The position numbers and the translations under genes were made by a program. Source: an uncultured Mediterraneibacter sp. (GTDB lineage Bacteria; Bacillota; Clostridia; Lachnospirales; Lachnospiraceae). From it: DNA of 64,000 nucleotides. Under the pieces are notes generated by a model. That model saw only the letters and a list, made by a program, of their open reading frames with translations. It ran no database searches and was not told where the DNA came from. Below, in pieces: positions 54,873 through 64,000 of the stretch (position 1 is the stretch's first letter; every line of letters begins with the position of its first letter). Location of the stretch: NCBI GenBank assembly GCA_944377745.1, contig CALWFV010000007.1, positions 27,031-91,030 of the forward strand, in the 5' to 3' direction.

Positions 54873-56084
54873 GTGAAAACGCATATTCTGATACTCGCAT
54901 GTGTCAGCGGATTTCTGGAAAAGTTCGAAAAAGAAAATGTAAAGATTCTTAATGAACTTGGTTTCTGTGTGCACTATGCTGCCAATATGCAGGAACAACA
55001 TTACATTTTTGATCCAAATGAATTTCAGGAGATGGGAATCACAGCGCACCATATTGACATTGAAAGATCCCCATACATGTTCAGAAATAATATTCGGGCA
55101 CTGCGGCAGGTGATAAACATTGTCGAGGAGAACAACATTCAGGCAGTACACTGCCATTCTCCTGTGGGAGGTGTGCTGGGCCGGCTTACCGGCCGTTACT
55201 TTAAAAACAGAAAAAGAGAAATAAGAATAGTCTATACGGCACACGGGTTTCATTTTTACAGGGGAGCGCCCCTGATAAATAACACGGTTTATTTTTTTGT
55301 GGAAAAATGGCTGGCCCGTTACACTGATATCCTTATCACGATCAACAGGGAGGACTTTGAGAATGCCAGAAAATTCCGGATGAAAGACGGGAACAGGGTA
55401 TACCGGATTCCGGGGGTTGGACTCGACAGACAGCGTTTTGCGCCGATGTCTCCGGAACAAAGGGAGAAGAAGAGAAAAGAACTTGGAGTAGACGGTTTCT
55501 TTTTTCTGGTGAGCTGCGGGGAACTTAATGAGAATAAAAACCAGCGTATCGTATTGGAAGCGCTGGCAAAGATGCGGGATGAAGGAAAAGATATCTCCCG
55601 TATCAGGTATGGCATATGCGGGGAAGGTTTTTTCCACAGCCGCATGGACGAATGGATCCGGGAACTGCGTCTGGAAGAAAATGTGATCATGTATGGATAT
55701 TGCCTTGACGTCAGACCGATTCTTGGATGCGCCGACGCGTCGGTCTTTCCGTCCCGAAGGGAAGGACTTGGGATGGCAGGGATGGAATCCCTGTCAATGG
55801 GAGTTGCGCTTATCGCCGCAGATAACCGGGGCACAAGAGAATATATGATACATAAAAAGAACGGATACGTCTGTGAGAGCGACCGTGTAGAAACTGTAAT
55901 AAAAGGAATTGAATTTATGATGAAACTGGATCCGCGCAGGAGGAAAGAGATGGCGAGATCCTGTCGTGAGTCAGTGGAGAGATTCGATAAAAAATATACA
56001 AATAAGATTATGAAGCAGATATATCGAGAAGTGGGAAAAGATGAACAGACAGATAAAAATAAGTGTGATCATGGGAGTATATAA
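54873..56084 (+). CDS. GT4 family glycosyltransferase
   Basis: A 403-residue GT-B fold transferase. The N-terminal domain begins HILILACVSGFLEKF. Acceptor-side segments are AVHCHSPVGGVLGRLTGRY and YTAHGFHFYRG. The C-terminal nucleotide-sugar domain has SRREGLGMAGMESLSMG, the family's E-x7-E motif. It is likely to add a hexose or HexNAc to a lipid-linked saccharide. The GTG start at 54873 has no clear ribosome site. It overlaps the next gene by 44 bases. Confidence 0.87.
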   Translation: MKTHILILACVSGFLEKFEKENVKILNELGFCVHYAANMQEQHYIFDPNEFQEMGITAHHIDIERSPYMFRNNIRALRQVINIVEENNIQAVHCHSPVGGVLGRLTGRYFKNRKREIRIVYTAHGFHFYRGAPLINNTVYFFVEKWLARYTDILITINREDFENARKFRMKDGNRVYRIPGVGLDRQRFAPMSPEQREKKRKELGVDGFFFLVSCGELNENKNQRIVLEALAKMRDEGKDISRIRYGICGEGFFHSRMDEWIRELRLEENVIMYGYCLDVRPILGCADASVFPSRREGLGMAGMESLSMGVALIAADNRGTREYMIHKKNGYVCESDRVETVIKGIEFMMKLDPRRRKEMARSCRESVERFDKKYTNKIMKQIYREVGKDEQTDKNKCDHGSI

Positions 56085-56892
56085 CCCGGAAAAAGAAAAG
56101 CTGGCAAGGGCTGTAAGATCAGTTATAGGACAGACTCTGGAAGACTGGGAAATGATTCTGTACGACGACGGTTCGAAGCCTTCCTGCAGTCAGGCGGTCA
56201 GAGAAGCTGCAGGAAATGACAGCAGGATCTGCTATATCAAAAATGAAAAAAACCATGGACTTGCATATGCGCTGAACCAGTGTATAAGTCGGGCGGGAGG
56301 AAAGTATATTGCCAGGATGGATGACGATGACGAGTGCATGCCGGAGCGGTTTGAAAGACAGTTTGAATTCCTGGAGTCACACCCGGAATACCAGTGGGTC
56401 GGTTCAAACGCGGAACTGTTCGATGAAAACGGTATATGGGGGATACAGAAAGTATCCGAGATTCCCGGGAAGAAAGACTTTCTGAAATTCTCCCCTTATA
56501 TCCATCCTTCCGTCATGTTCCGGAGGAATGTGCTGGTGAATAATCACGGATATATTTCCGCAAAAAAGACCTTTAGATGCGAGGATTACGAACTATTTAT
56601 GCGGCTCCATCTCAGGGGATACCGGGGATATAATATCCAGGAAAACCTGATCCTCTACAGGGAGGACGCAAAGTCGTACGAAAAAAGAAAAATAGTGTAC
56701 CGTGTCAACGAAATGATGATACGGTATCGGGGTTTTAGAAGGATGGGGATTCTGAAGATTTCAACAGTACTGTACATATTCCGCCCGCTGGCGGGAAGCG
56801 TGGTACCTTCCATTTTTGTCAAATATCTGCGCAGGAGGGAGAGAGATGACGAGTCAGAAAGACATGCCCAAAATAAGACTGGAACAGTATAA
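56041..56892 (+). CDS. GT2 family glycosyltransferase
   Basis: A 283-residue GT-A fold transferase. IKISVIMGVYNPE opens the Rossmann-like domain, YDDGS and ARMDDDDE hold the metal-binding DxD, and CEDYELFMRLHLRGY is the ED-x catalytic-base region. It probably extends the surface glycan. The start lies inside the GT4 gene and the end overlaps the next gene by 47 bases. Confidence 0.88.
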   Translation: MNRQIKISVIMGVYNPEKEKLARAVRSVIGQTLEDWEMILYDDGSKPSCSQAVREAAGNDSRICYIKNEKNHGLAYALNQCISRAGGKYIARMDDDDECMPERFERQFEFLESHPEYQWVGSNAELFDENGIWGIQKVSEIPGKKDFLKFSPYIHPSVMFRRNVLVNNHGYISAKKTFRCEDYELFMRLHLRGYRGYNIQENLILYREDAKSYEKRKIVYRVNEMMIRYRGFRRMGILKISTVLYIFRPLAGSVVPSIFVKYLRRRERDDESERHAQNKTGTV

Positions 56893-58240
56893 AAGATATC
56901 TGAAAAAAGAAGAGATTTTGTACCGCCCAGCAGTCATGACTCAGGAAAAACAGAGGGATACACCAACAGTCACCTGTGCTTATGTACTGGGGCCGATGCT
57001 GAATGCCTTTATCATATGGGTGCTTCAGAACGCGCTCCGGGCTGGAAAGAAAAGGCTTTATTTCCTTGCAAGAGACGGATATCTGATGTACCAGACTGCG
57101 GAGATCTATGTCAGGAGACTGAACCTTCCGATCGAGTGCAGATACCTGAGCTGTTCCAGGTATTCCCTGCGGATACCCATGTTCCGCCTGGACATGGAAG
57201 ACGCCATGGAGTACATATGCCGGGACAGCATCTGTGTGAATCTGTCGAGGATACTGGGGCGTGCCGGCCTGACTGGGGATGAGCAGGAAGAAGTGCTGAA
57301 GGATATCGGGGAGGAAGGGCACGGGAATGAATCAATCCCGTATGTACGCCTGGCAGAAGTGAAAGAGAAACTCTGGCATTGTGAAGTATTTATGGAATAT
57401 ATGCTGCGTCACTCGAAGGAGGCGGCCCCCGGGCTTACAGGATATCTGACCCAGGAAGGTCTGCTGGACGGAGAGGAAGATTTCCTGGTTGACAGCGGCT
57501 GGGTCGGATCCATTCAGAAGACGCTCAATCAGGTCCTTGAGAACATGGGGAGAAAGAAACCGCTGGAAGGCTTCTACTGGGGAATCTATGAGCTTCCGCC
57601 GGGGGTGAAAAGGGAAGAGTACCACTGTTATTACTTCGGCCCGGAGGGACAGCTCGGAGAAAAAGTAAACTTCAACAATAACCTGTTCGAGACGATATTC
57701 AGCGCGCCTCACGGCATGACACTGGGATACGAGAAACGGGGAGAGCAGTATGTTCCGATCTATGCGCCTGTCTCATCCGACAGAAAAAAATATATGGAAA
57801 AGCTGAGCCGCCGTCTTGAAGAGTACACACGGAGGGCAGCGGAACAGATTATGGATCTGGATGACGCAGACACGGACAGCGAAAAGAAGACGATGAAGAA
57901 AATACTCACTCTGTTCATGGGGCACCCTACCCGGGATGAAGCGGAAGCATACGGAAGCCTCGGCTTCTGCGATGACGTGCTGGAGTACGCCGACCGGCCC
58001 CTTGCTGAAGAGATGGATGAGAAAGACCTGAGGGATAACCATGTGATCAATAAGATCCTGGTCATGCTCGGGATCCGCAAAAAGGAGATCAGAGAGAGCG
58101 CCTGGTATGAGGGAAGCGCGGTACGCTTCGGGAAAAGACCGGGATATCACCTGATCCAGTACGGATTATATAAATACCTGCTCTATATCAGGCAGATGTA
58201 TATGTGGAGAAAGAGTAATGTCCGCAAAAAAGAAGGCTAA
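56846..58240 (+). CDS. FLARDGY-motif protein without HAD domain (COG5610-like C-terminal part)
   Basis: A 464-residue cytosolic protein of unknown role. It contains YFLARDGYLMYQTAEIY, a CSRYSLRIP segment, VDSGWVGSIQKTL and FSAPHGMTLGY. The same four blocks occur, in order, in the two larger proteins at 60039 and (except the last) 62104, which also carry a HAD domain. AGGAGG at 56833-56838 sets the ATG at 56846. Position between glycosyltransferase and exporter genes suggests a role in making or modifying a surface polymer. Enzyme activity is not known. Confidence 0.72.
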   Translation: MTSQKDMPKIRLEQYKRYLKKEEILYRPAVMTQEKQRDTPTVTCAYVLGPMLNAFIIWVLQNALRAGKKRLYFLARDGYLMYQTAEIYVRRLNLPIECRYLSCSRYSLRIPMFRLDMEDAMEYICRDSICVNLSRILGRAGLTGDEQEEVLKDIGEEGHGNESIPYVRLAEVKEKLWHCEVFMEYMLRHSKEAAPGLTGYLTQEGLLDGEEDFLVDSGWVGSIQKTLNQVLENMGRKKPLEGFYWGIYELPPGVKREEYHCYYFGPEGQLGEKVNFNNNLFETIFSAPHGMTLGYEKRGEQYVPIYAPVSSDRKKYMEKLSRRLEEYTRRAAEQIMDLDDADTDSEKKTMKKILTLFMGHPTRDEAEAYGSLGFCDDVLEYADRPLAEEMDEKDLRDNHVINKILVMLGIRKKEIRESAWYEGSAVRFGKRPGYHLIQYGLYKYLLYIRQMYMWRKSNVRKKEG

Positions 58241-59045
58241 AAAGACAGAGATTGAAAAAACAACAAAAATAGAAGAGAAAAAAGAACGCAGAAAGCAGTA
58301 TTTCTTTGTAATCAGGGAACTGACCAGCCGGGAGATCAAGAGGAAATATTCCAGGTCCTATCTGGGAATCGTGTGGAGTGTGCTGAATCCTCTTCTGATG
58401 ATGGCGGTGCTGTCAATGATCTTTTCCCAGCTGTTCCAGCGGTCGATCGAGAACTATCCGATCTATTATCTGACCGGATATATCTTATGGCAGATGTTTA
58501 CAGGGTCCACCAACGCGGCAATGACCACTCTGATCGACAACAAGATGCTGCTCATAAAGGTGAAGCTTCCCATGGAAATCTTCATTCTGGCGAGAGTTTA
58601 TACAGCGCTCGTCAATCTGGGGTACTCTATAGTGGCTTATATCGTAATGCTTGTAGTTTTCGGAGTGAAGCCGGACTGGACAATGCTGTTTTCACCGGTG
58701 ATCATTCTTTTTCTGCTGATTTTCTCTCTGGGAATATCGTTTGTCCTTGCTATGGCATATGTTTTTTTCGGTGACGTCAAGCATCTGTATTCTGTGCTTC
58801 TGACGCTTTGGATGTACTGCTCCGCCATATTCTATCCGATTGACCGGATGGAAGGAGTGATCAGGAAGGTGATCGAATTTAACCCGATCTTCAACTATAT
58901 AGACGCGATGCGTAATGTGGTAATGTACGGGATCCTGCCTCCCGTCTGGGAAATCATCCGTATGGTGGTATGGGCGATTATTGTATATGCGATCGGATAC
59001 TGTATATTCAGGAAAAACAAAAATAAAGTGATGCAGAAGATATAG
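58218..59045 (+). CDS. ABC-2 type polysaccharide export permease (Wzm/TagG-like)
   Basis: A 275-residue inner-membrane permease with a Lys/Glu-rich cytosolic N terminus (about 40 residues), the amphipathic ELTSREIKRKYSRSYLGIVWSVLNPLL segment typical of Wzm and TagG, and six membrane helices. It forms the channel for flipping or exporting a lipid-linked polymer. The ATG at 58218 overlaps the preceding gene by 23 bases, and the ATPase gene follows after 11 bases. Confidence 0.9.
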   Translation: MSAKKKAKKTEIEKTTKIEEKKERRKQYFFVIRELTSREIKRKYSRSYLGIVWSVLNPLLMMAVLSMIFSQLFQRSIENYPIYYLTGYILWQMFTGSTNAAMTTLIDNKMLLIKVKLPMEIFILARVYTALVNLGYSIVAYIVMLVVFGVKPDWTMLFSPVIILFLLIFSLGISFVLAMAYVFFGDVKHLYSVLLTLWMYCSAIFYPIDRMEGVIRKVIEFNPIFNYIDAMRNVVMYGILPPVWEIIRMVVWAIIVYAIGYCIFRKNKNKVMQKI

Positions 59046-59056
59046 AGGGGATGAGA

Positions 59057-60028
59057 ATGTTGAGTTTGCGGATGGTTTTGACACTGATGACCGGAGTGCT
59101 TGCCATAACTTTTCTTGTTTTACTGCTGATCCTGTTTTTCCTTGTGATCCGCGGCGAAAGAAGAAGAAAAAGAAGAAAACGTGCCAGATACAGAAAAAGG
59201 CGCATGCAGAGGGAGAATACTCCAAAACGAAATAACCTGGATCGAAAGCACAGAGCCATAAAGACGAAAGGGGCAGAAGAAACAGAAGAAATCGAAATAA
59301 ATGTCCAGCATGTGTCTATGGAATTCAAGAGGGAAAAGGATGAAGCGACCAGTATAAAAGAACTGTTGATCCGGACTCTGAAAGGACAGAGAAGCTATGA
59401 GATGTTCAAGGCGCTGGATGACGTCAGCTTTACAGTTCATAAAGGGGAAGTCGTCGGGATCATCGGAACAAACGGGTCAGGCAAGAGTACGATACTGAAA
59501 ATCATATCCGGCGCCCTCGCGCCGACGGAGGGGCATGTGGAGGTCGATAAAAATAAAATACAGCTCCTGACACTGGGGACGGGCTTTGACTTTGAACTTA
59601 CCGGGAGAGAGAATGTATATCTCAACGGAGCTATTATCGGCTACACGAAAGAATACATTGACGAGAAATATGATGATATTGTTAGATTTGCCGAGCTGGA
59701 GGGATTTATGGAAGAAAAAGTGAGAAACTATTCTTCGGGTATGGTGTCCAGACTGGGATTCGCCATTGCAACTGCGCGCGATACCCCGGAAATTCTGATC
59801 CTTGACGAGGTGCTGAGTGTGGGAGATATGTTTTTCCGAAAGAAAAGCGAGGCCCGGATCAAAGAGATGATGCACGGCGGATCCACAGTGCTTATTGTAT
59901 CCCATTCGACTTCCGTGATCAGGAATAACTGTACTAAGGCAGTCTGGATCGAGAAGGGACACCTCCGCGCTGTCGGCGACCCGAAGGAAGTATGCGAGGC
60001 TTATGAGAAAATGAATCAGGACGGTTGA
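59057..60028 (+). CDS. polysaccharide ABC exporter ATPase with N-terminal membrane anchor
   Basis: A 323-residue Wzt/TagH-like ATPase. Walker A IIGTNGSGKST, signature NYSSGMVSRLGFA and Walker B EILILDEVLSVGD are intact. Two features are odd. First, residues about 6-32 form a strong transmembrane helix followed by an Arg/Lys-rich stretch (RRRKRRKRARYRKRR), so the ATPase seems anchored in the membrane. Second, there is no C-terminal carbohydrate-binding domain. GAGGGG at 59045-59050 favours the ATG at 59057 over 59051. Confidence 0.88.
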   Translation: MLSLRMVLTLMTGVLAITFLVLLLILFFLVIRGERRRKRRKRARYRKRRMQRENTPKRNNLDRKHRAIKTKGAEETEEIEINVQHVSMEFKREKDEATSIKELLIRTLKGQRSYEMFKALDDVSFTVHKGEVVGIIGTNGSGKSTILKIISGALAPTEGHVEVDKNKIQLLTLGTGFDFELTGRENVYLNGAIIGYTKEYIDEKYDDIVRFAELEGFMEEKVRNYSSGMVSRLGFAIATARDTPEILILDEVLSVGDMFFRKKSEARIKEMMHGGSTVLIVSHSTSVIRNNCTKAVWIEKGHLRAVGDPKEVCEAYEKMNQDG

Positions 60029-60038
60029 GGTGAATGTG

Positions 60039-62080
60039 ATGGGAACCAGAATACTGGCAGATAAAGTCTACAGCGCTCTTGTGAACAAAGTCCCGGGAAT
60101 ACGGGAACGGTACAGGAGAGTGCGTTACCGGGGAAATAAAGCGGCAAGGTCTGAGGCGTGGATTTATCTGATCTGGCTTAATACAGCCTACCACGTGTTC
60201 CGATACCGGAAGATCGGAGCATCTGAAAAATATCCTTATTATGAGAAAAAGGTCCTCTATACGAAAGGAAGCGAATCATCACTTTCAAAAAGAGAGAAGC
60301 CGGAGCAGCTTGCCGCAGAGCTTGCAAAGTATGACGTGATATCATTCGATGTTTTTGATACCCTGGTCTTCCGTCCCTTTTCCAGTCCGTCAGATCTTTT
60401 TTTCTGCTGGGCGATGAGCTGAACTATATGGACTTCAAAAGGATCCGCATGGAGATGGAGTGGAAGGCGAGAGAGAGAAAGTACAAACAGGAAGGAAACT
60501 ATGAAGTCACTCTTGAAGAGATCTATACCTTGCTGGCGGAAGAAACCGGGATCGACAAAGAAAGTGCGATGAAGCGCGAAGTCGAACTGGAATACGAATT
60601 CTGCTTCGCGAACCCGTATATGTTCCGCGTGGTAAGCGAACTTCGCAGACTGGGTAAGCGGATCATCATCACCTCGGATATGTATCTGAACACAGAGCAG
60701 ATTCGAACGCTGCTTGGGCGCTGCGGATATGATGAGTTTGACGGATGCTATGTGTCCTGCGATATAGGGAAATCCAAAAGCAAAGGGGATCTGTATGATG
60801 AGGTGAAAAAATCAGAAAAGAAAGCAGTGAAAAAAAGGGAGCTTACTTTTGTCCATATAGGAGACAATTACATAGCAGATGTAGAAAATTCAAAGAACCA
60901 CGGGTTTTCCAGCATTCACTATGTAAATGTGAACGCTGCTGGAGAGCAGTACCGGGCAGAAGATATGTCAGAGATCACTGGAAGTGTTTACCGCGGAATT
61001 GTGAACGTACATATTCATAATGGCCTGAACGAGTATTCCAGAGAATATGAGTATGGATTCATCTACGGCGGTCTGTTTGTGACAGGATACTGCCAGTTCA
61101 TCCATGAATATGTCAATACCCATGGGATACAGAAGATCCTGTTTCTGGCGAGAGACGGTTATGTGCTTAAGAAGGCGTATGAACTGCTGTATCCGGAAGA
61201 AGCGGAAATCTGTGAATATGTCTACTGGTCCCGGCTTGCAGCGGCAAAGATGACAGCAGGATATTTCAAATACGATTACTTCCGCCGGTTCCTGCACCAC
61301 AAGGTGAATCAGGGATACAGCCTTAAAAAGATTCTGTCTTCTATGGAACTGGAAGATATGCTGGAGGAACTGCGCAGGAGAACCGGATATACTCAAAATG
61401 CAGAGCTGACAGACAGGAATGTGGAAAAGGTCAAACAGTTTTTTATGATGCGCTGGAAGAGGGTGCTGGATCATTATGAAGAACAGCTTGAAGCGGGAAG
61501 GAAGTACTTCGGAGACATCCTAGATGGATGCGGGAAAGCCGTGGCAGTTGATATCGGCTGGGCGGGGAGCGGAGCCATCGCGCTGGATCATACCGTCAAC
61601 CGGATCTGGAAGATGGATACAGAGATCATCGGCGTCATCGCAGGGACGAATACCTGCCATAATGCAGAGCCTGACGCCAGTGAGACGTTCCTCCAGACCG
61701 GGAAGCTGGTCAGCTATATGTACTCACAGAGGGAAAACAGGGATTTGTGGAAGTTCCATGATCCGGGAAAGGGACACAACCTGTATTGGGAGCTGCTTCT
61801 GGGAGCGCCTCACGGGAGCCTGAAGGGGTTTTATCCTGGGGAGGAGGGGAAGTGCGAGTGTGTGTTGAAAGAGGAGCGTGCGGAAAAGGGGAAAGTGATG
61901 GAGATACAGAGGGGGATTATGGCGTTTGTGAGGGAGTATGAGAAAGTAAGCAGTAAGAGCCGATTGATAAGAGCGGTATCAGGTAGAGATGCATATGCGG
62001 CGATGATGATGGTAGAGGGAGAAGTAAATGATAAGTTTTTGAGAGAATTAGGAAAGATAGATAGAATAAACGTTGAGTAA
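60039..62080 (+). pseudogene. HAD plus FLARDGY protein gene, frameshifted at a T7 run
   Basis: The first frame (ATG 60039 with GAGG upstream) runs to DVISFDVFDTLVFRPFSSP, which is HAD motif I, then stops at 60422. The second frame continues the same protein from about 60397 to 62080 with HAD motif II (ITSDMY), motif III (HIGDN), FLARDGYVLKKAYELL, VDIGWAGSGA and GAPHGSLKGF. Adding one T to the T7 run at 60397-60403 rejoins them (LFFLLGDEL) into about 680 residues. COG5610-like family. It may be a sequencing error, a true pseudogene or a phase-variable gene. Confidence 0.78.
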
Positions 62081-62103
62081 AAGATGACGAATATTTATGA
62101 AAT

Positions 62104-63933
62104 GTGAGGATAAATGATTTGGTGAAAGACAAGCTATACAATTTTTTTGTCAGGACAAATGGAAGGGTTTGGTATGAGTACGAGCGATATGTAAGAGAAC
62201 ATATGGAAGAACATCGGCTTCACAGGTTTAGGCATTTAAGAGTACTTTTAAAATTAAACTGGTTTTATCGTGTAAAGAAAGGAAATACACCATATCTATA
62301 TTGGGATGTACCTTTGCAGCCAATTACAAATGATTCAATTATGAAAGAGACGGAGAAAAAAGGAAAGCAAAAAAGTTTAATTGATTCTGATATCGATAAT
62401 GATCAGTACATAGAATCGATTTTATCACAAAAAAGACGAATGGAACCTTATCATTATGCACAAAGTATCATGAAACATGATGTGATTTCATTTGATATGT
62501 TTGACACATTAGTAGTTCGAAAGGTGGACGAACCGACAGATATATTTGAAATAGTAGGACATAAACTGGGAATATCAAATTATAGACAGATAAGAATTAA
62601 TGCAGAAAAAAAGGCCAGGCAAAAATCCAAAGCGATAAACGGACATGAAGAAATATCTATTTACGATATATATAAAGAAGTGGCTTTTCAAACAGAAATT
62701 GATGCAAATAAAGGAGTATTATGCGAATTTGAGACAGAAATGGAACATTGTATTGGAAATCCTTACTTTTTAGCCATTTATAATATACTAATGAGTAATA
62801 AAAAAACTATTTGTGTAACATCAGACATGTATTTTAATGAAAATCAATTGAAAGCTCTTTTAGAAAATTGCGGTTATACTAATGTAGATAAAATCTTTGT
62901 TTCCTGCGATTATAAGTGCTCAAAAATACGATATGGTGGAGAATTATATAAAGTTATTAAAAAATATTATGGTGAAGAAAAAGATATCGTACACATTGGC
63001 GATAATAGAAAATCAGATTTTGAAAATGCAAGATTACAGAATATCAATGCCCGTCATTACTTTGCATGCAGGACATTTGGCAATAAGAATAAGGTGAAAG
63101 GTTTATCGCCGCTAATTAGCTCCTTTTATAATGCTGTTGTTAATTTTCGATTGCATAATGGGAACGAAGCTTATTCTTTATATTGGGAATTTGGATACAA
63201 ATATTTTGGCTTGCTTGCTCTCGGCTACGTGTCATGGTTACATAAAATGGCATACATTAACGATCTGGATTCTGTTTGTTTTTTGGCAAGAGACGGATAT
63301 CTTTTTAAGAAAATATATGACAGATTATATACCGATATTCCAAGTAAATATATTTTGTGGTCACGTGCCACCGCATGCAGATACGGTCTTGAAAAAAATT
63401 ATGTGATATCAAAGTTAGTAAAAAAAGGCATAGGGATTTCAACGGTCAGACAGTTACTTGACGTTATTGGATTAACAGACAAACAGGAAATTTTTGATGA
63501 ATATGGTTTTTATTCTTGGATTCCTATTATGAGAAGCAATGTAGAGAGTTTTTCAAATGTATTTTTAGAAAATTGGGATAGATTCAACTTTGAAGAAAAA
63601 GGACTGCCATATGAAAAATATTTGGCCAGTATTCTTTCCGAATGTGAAAATATTGCAATCGTTGATACAGGCTTTTCAGGAAGAAATCTTTTTGAGTTAA
63701 AAAAATATTTGCGCTCACACATTAAAGATATAAAAAATATAAAAATGGTTTATATTGCGAATGAGGAGCCTCTTATGAATTCATTGTATAATTTGAAAGA
63801 GGAGTATAAGTGCTACGTTTTTGACACAAATGAAAACATTGCAATAAAAAATAAATGTACAAATAACAATGATGTATTTAATGCTTTATTAGAGAGAATA
63901 TATTCATGGACTGGACCATCCTTTTGTTTTTGA
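62104..63933 (+). CDS. HAD plus FLARDGY protein (COG5610-like), AT-rich, probably truncated
   Basis: A 609-residue protein. HAD motif I is DVISFDMFDTL, motif II VTSDMYF and motif III HIGDN; then FLARDGYLFKKIYDRLY, WSRATACRYG and VDTGFSGRNL. The final APHG block found in its two paralogues is replaced by YSWTGPSF and the protein ends at once. Codon use is far more AT-rich (AAA, ATA, TTA) than upstream genes. Start is uncertain: GTG 62104, TTG 62119 (GAGG at good spacing) or GTG 62122. Related N termini suggest about VKDKLYN as the beginning. Confidence 0.75.
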   Translation: MRINDLVKDKLYNFFVRTNGRVWYEYERYVREHMEEHRLHRFRHLRVLLKLNWFYRVKKGNTPYLYWDVPLQPITNDSIMKETEKKGKQKSLIDSDIDNDQYIESILSQKRRMEPYHYAQSIMKHDVISFDMFDTLVVRKVDEPTDIFEIVGHKLGISNYRQIRINAEKKARQKSKAINGHEEISIYDIYKEVAFQTEIDANKGVLCEFETEMEHCIGNPYFLAIYNILMSNKKTICVTSDMYFNENQLKALLENCGYTNVDKIFVSCDYKCSKIRYGGELYKVIKKYYGEEKDIVHIGDNRKSDFENARLQNINARHYFACRTFGNKNKVKGLSPLISSFYNAVVNFRLHNGNEAYSLYWEFGYKYFGLLALGYVSWLHKMAYINDLDSVCFLARDGYLFKKIYDRLYTDIPSKYILWSRATACRYGLEKNYVISKLVKKGIGISTVRQLLDVIGLTDKQEIFDEYGFYSWIPIMRSNVESFSNVFLENWDRFNFEEKGLPYEKYLASILSECENIAIVDTGFSGRNLFELKKYLRSHIKDIKNIKMVYIANEEPLMNSLYNLKEEYKCYVFDTNENIAIKNKCTNNNDVFNALLERIYSWTGPSFCF

Positions 63934-63948
63934 CCTCATAGTTTAGCA

Positions 63949-64000
63949 TTATGCTGCTCTGCTTGCACGTCTCTGGATTGCCCTGTATACTGTCATCAGT
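63949..64000 (-). CDS. possible C-terminal end of a transposase-like gene (partial)
   Basis: On the minus strand an open frame enters from the right edge and ends MTVYRAIQRRASRAA then stop at 63949. The basic tail is of a kind seen in transposases, but 16 residues are too few to identify it. Base composition here returns to a more balanced value than the AT-rich gene to the left. Confidence 0.2.
   Translation of the reverse strand, partial: LMTVYRAIQRRASRAA

Overview
The window looks like a chromosomal segment of an anaerobic, low-to-mid GC Bacillota of the Clostridia, most likely a gut Lachnospiraceae. Signs are strong AGGAGG ribosome binding sites, PolC-type polymerase III, class II GalT, a rho-rpmE-yqhQ-prmC-prfA block, DUF4364/DUF368/DUF1385 proteins, and many oxygen-sensitive Fe-S enzymes. 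No rRNA, tRNA or CRISPR array was seen, and no complete insertion sequence.

Layout. 1-4.9 kb: a PfkB sugar kinase, a YkgJ cysteine-cluster protein and a small membrane protein, then a heavy-metal P-type ATPase with a CsoR-type repressor. Two CsoR-like operators sit in and beside a perfect sigma-70 promoter of the ATPase. 4.9-17.8 kb: a long one-direction locus for reductive succinate formation. It holds a dehydrogenase of the lactate/malate family with a malate-type specificity residue, HdrB, HdrC, HdrA, an MvhD/FlxD protein, FlxC-, FlxB- and FlxA-like proteins, a soluble FrdB-like/FrdA-like pair, an AspT/SucE-type exporter and a two-subunit class I fumarase. Read together these suggest oxaloacetate to malate to fumarate to succinate, with the last step fed by a cytosolic NADH-oxidising, flavin-bifurcating Hdr-Flx complex rather than by a quinone-linked membrane enzyme.

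18-25.4 kb: galT-galK, an AAA-ATPase/PD-(D/E)XK protein, an AraC regulator, a secreted polysaccharide deacetylase and TcdA. 25.4-36.1 kb: a GntR-controlled catabolic operon with an MFS transporter broken by a one-base frameshift, a ribose-type ABC importer, a cupin, an old-yellow-enzyme-like reductase, L-rhamnose isomerase and an aldo/keto reductase, but no kinase or aldolase. 36.2-54.4 kb: housekeeping genes (rarA, DUF4364, a YhcC-like radical SAM protein, rho, rpmE, yqhQ, prmC, prfA, two aminotransferases, DUF368, ispG, polC).

54.4-64 kb: a cell-surface polysaccharide locus behind a divergent XRE regulator. It has GT4 and GT2 glycosyltransferases, an ABC-2 exporter whose ATPase carries its own membrane anchor, and three members of a poorly described family sharing an FLARDGY signature. 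Two of these also carry a HAD phosphatase-like domain; one is frameshifted in a T7 tract. The last gene is much more AT-rich than the rest and may be cut short by a mobile element at the right edge.

The most interesting item is the Hdr-Flx-fumarate reductase locus. The second is the FLARDGY/HAD polysaccharide system.
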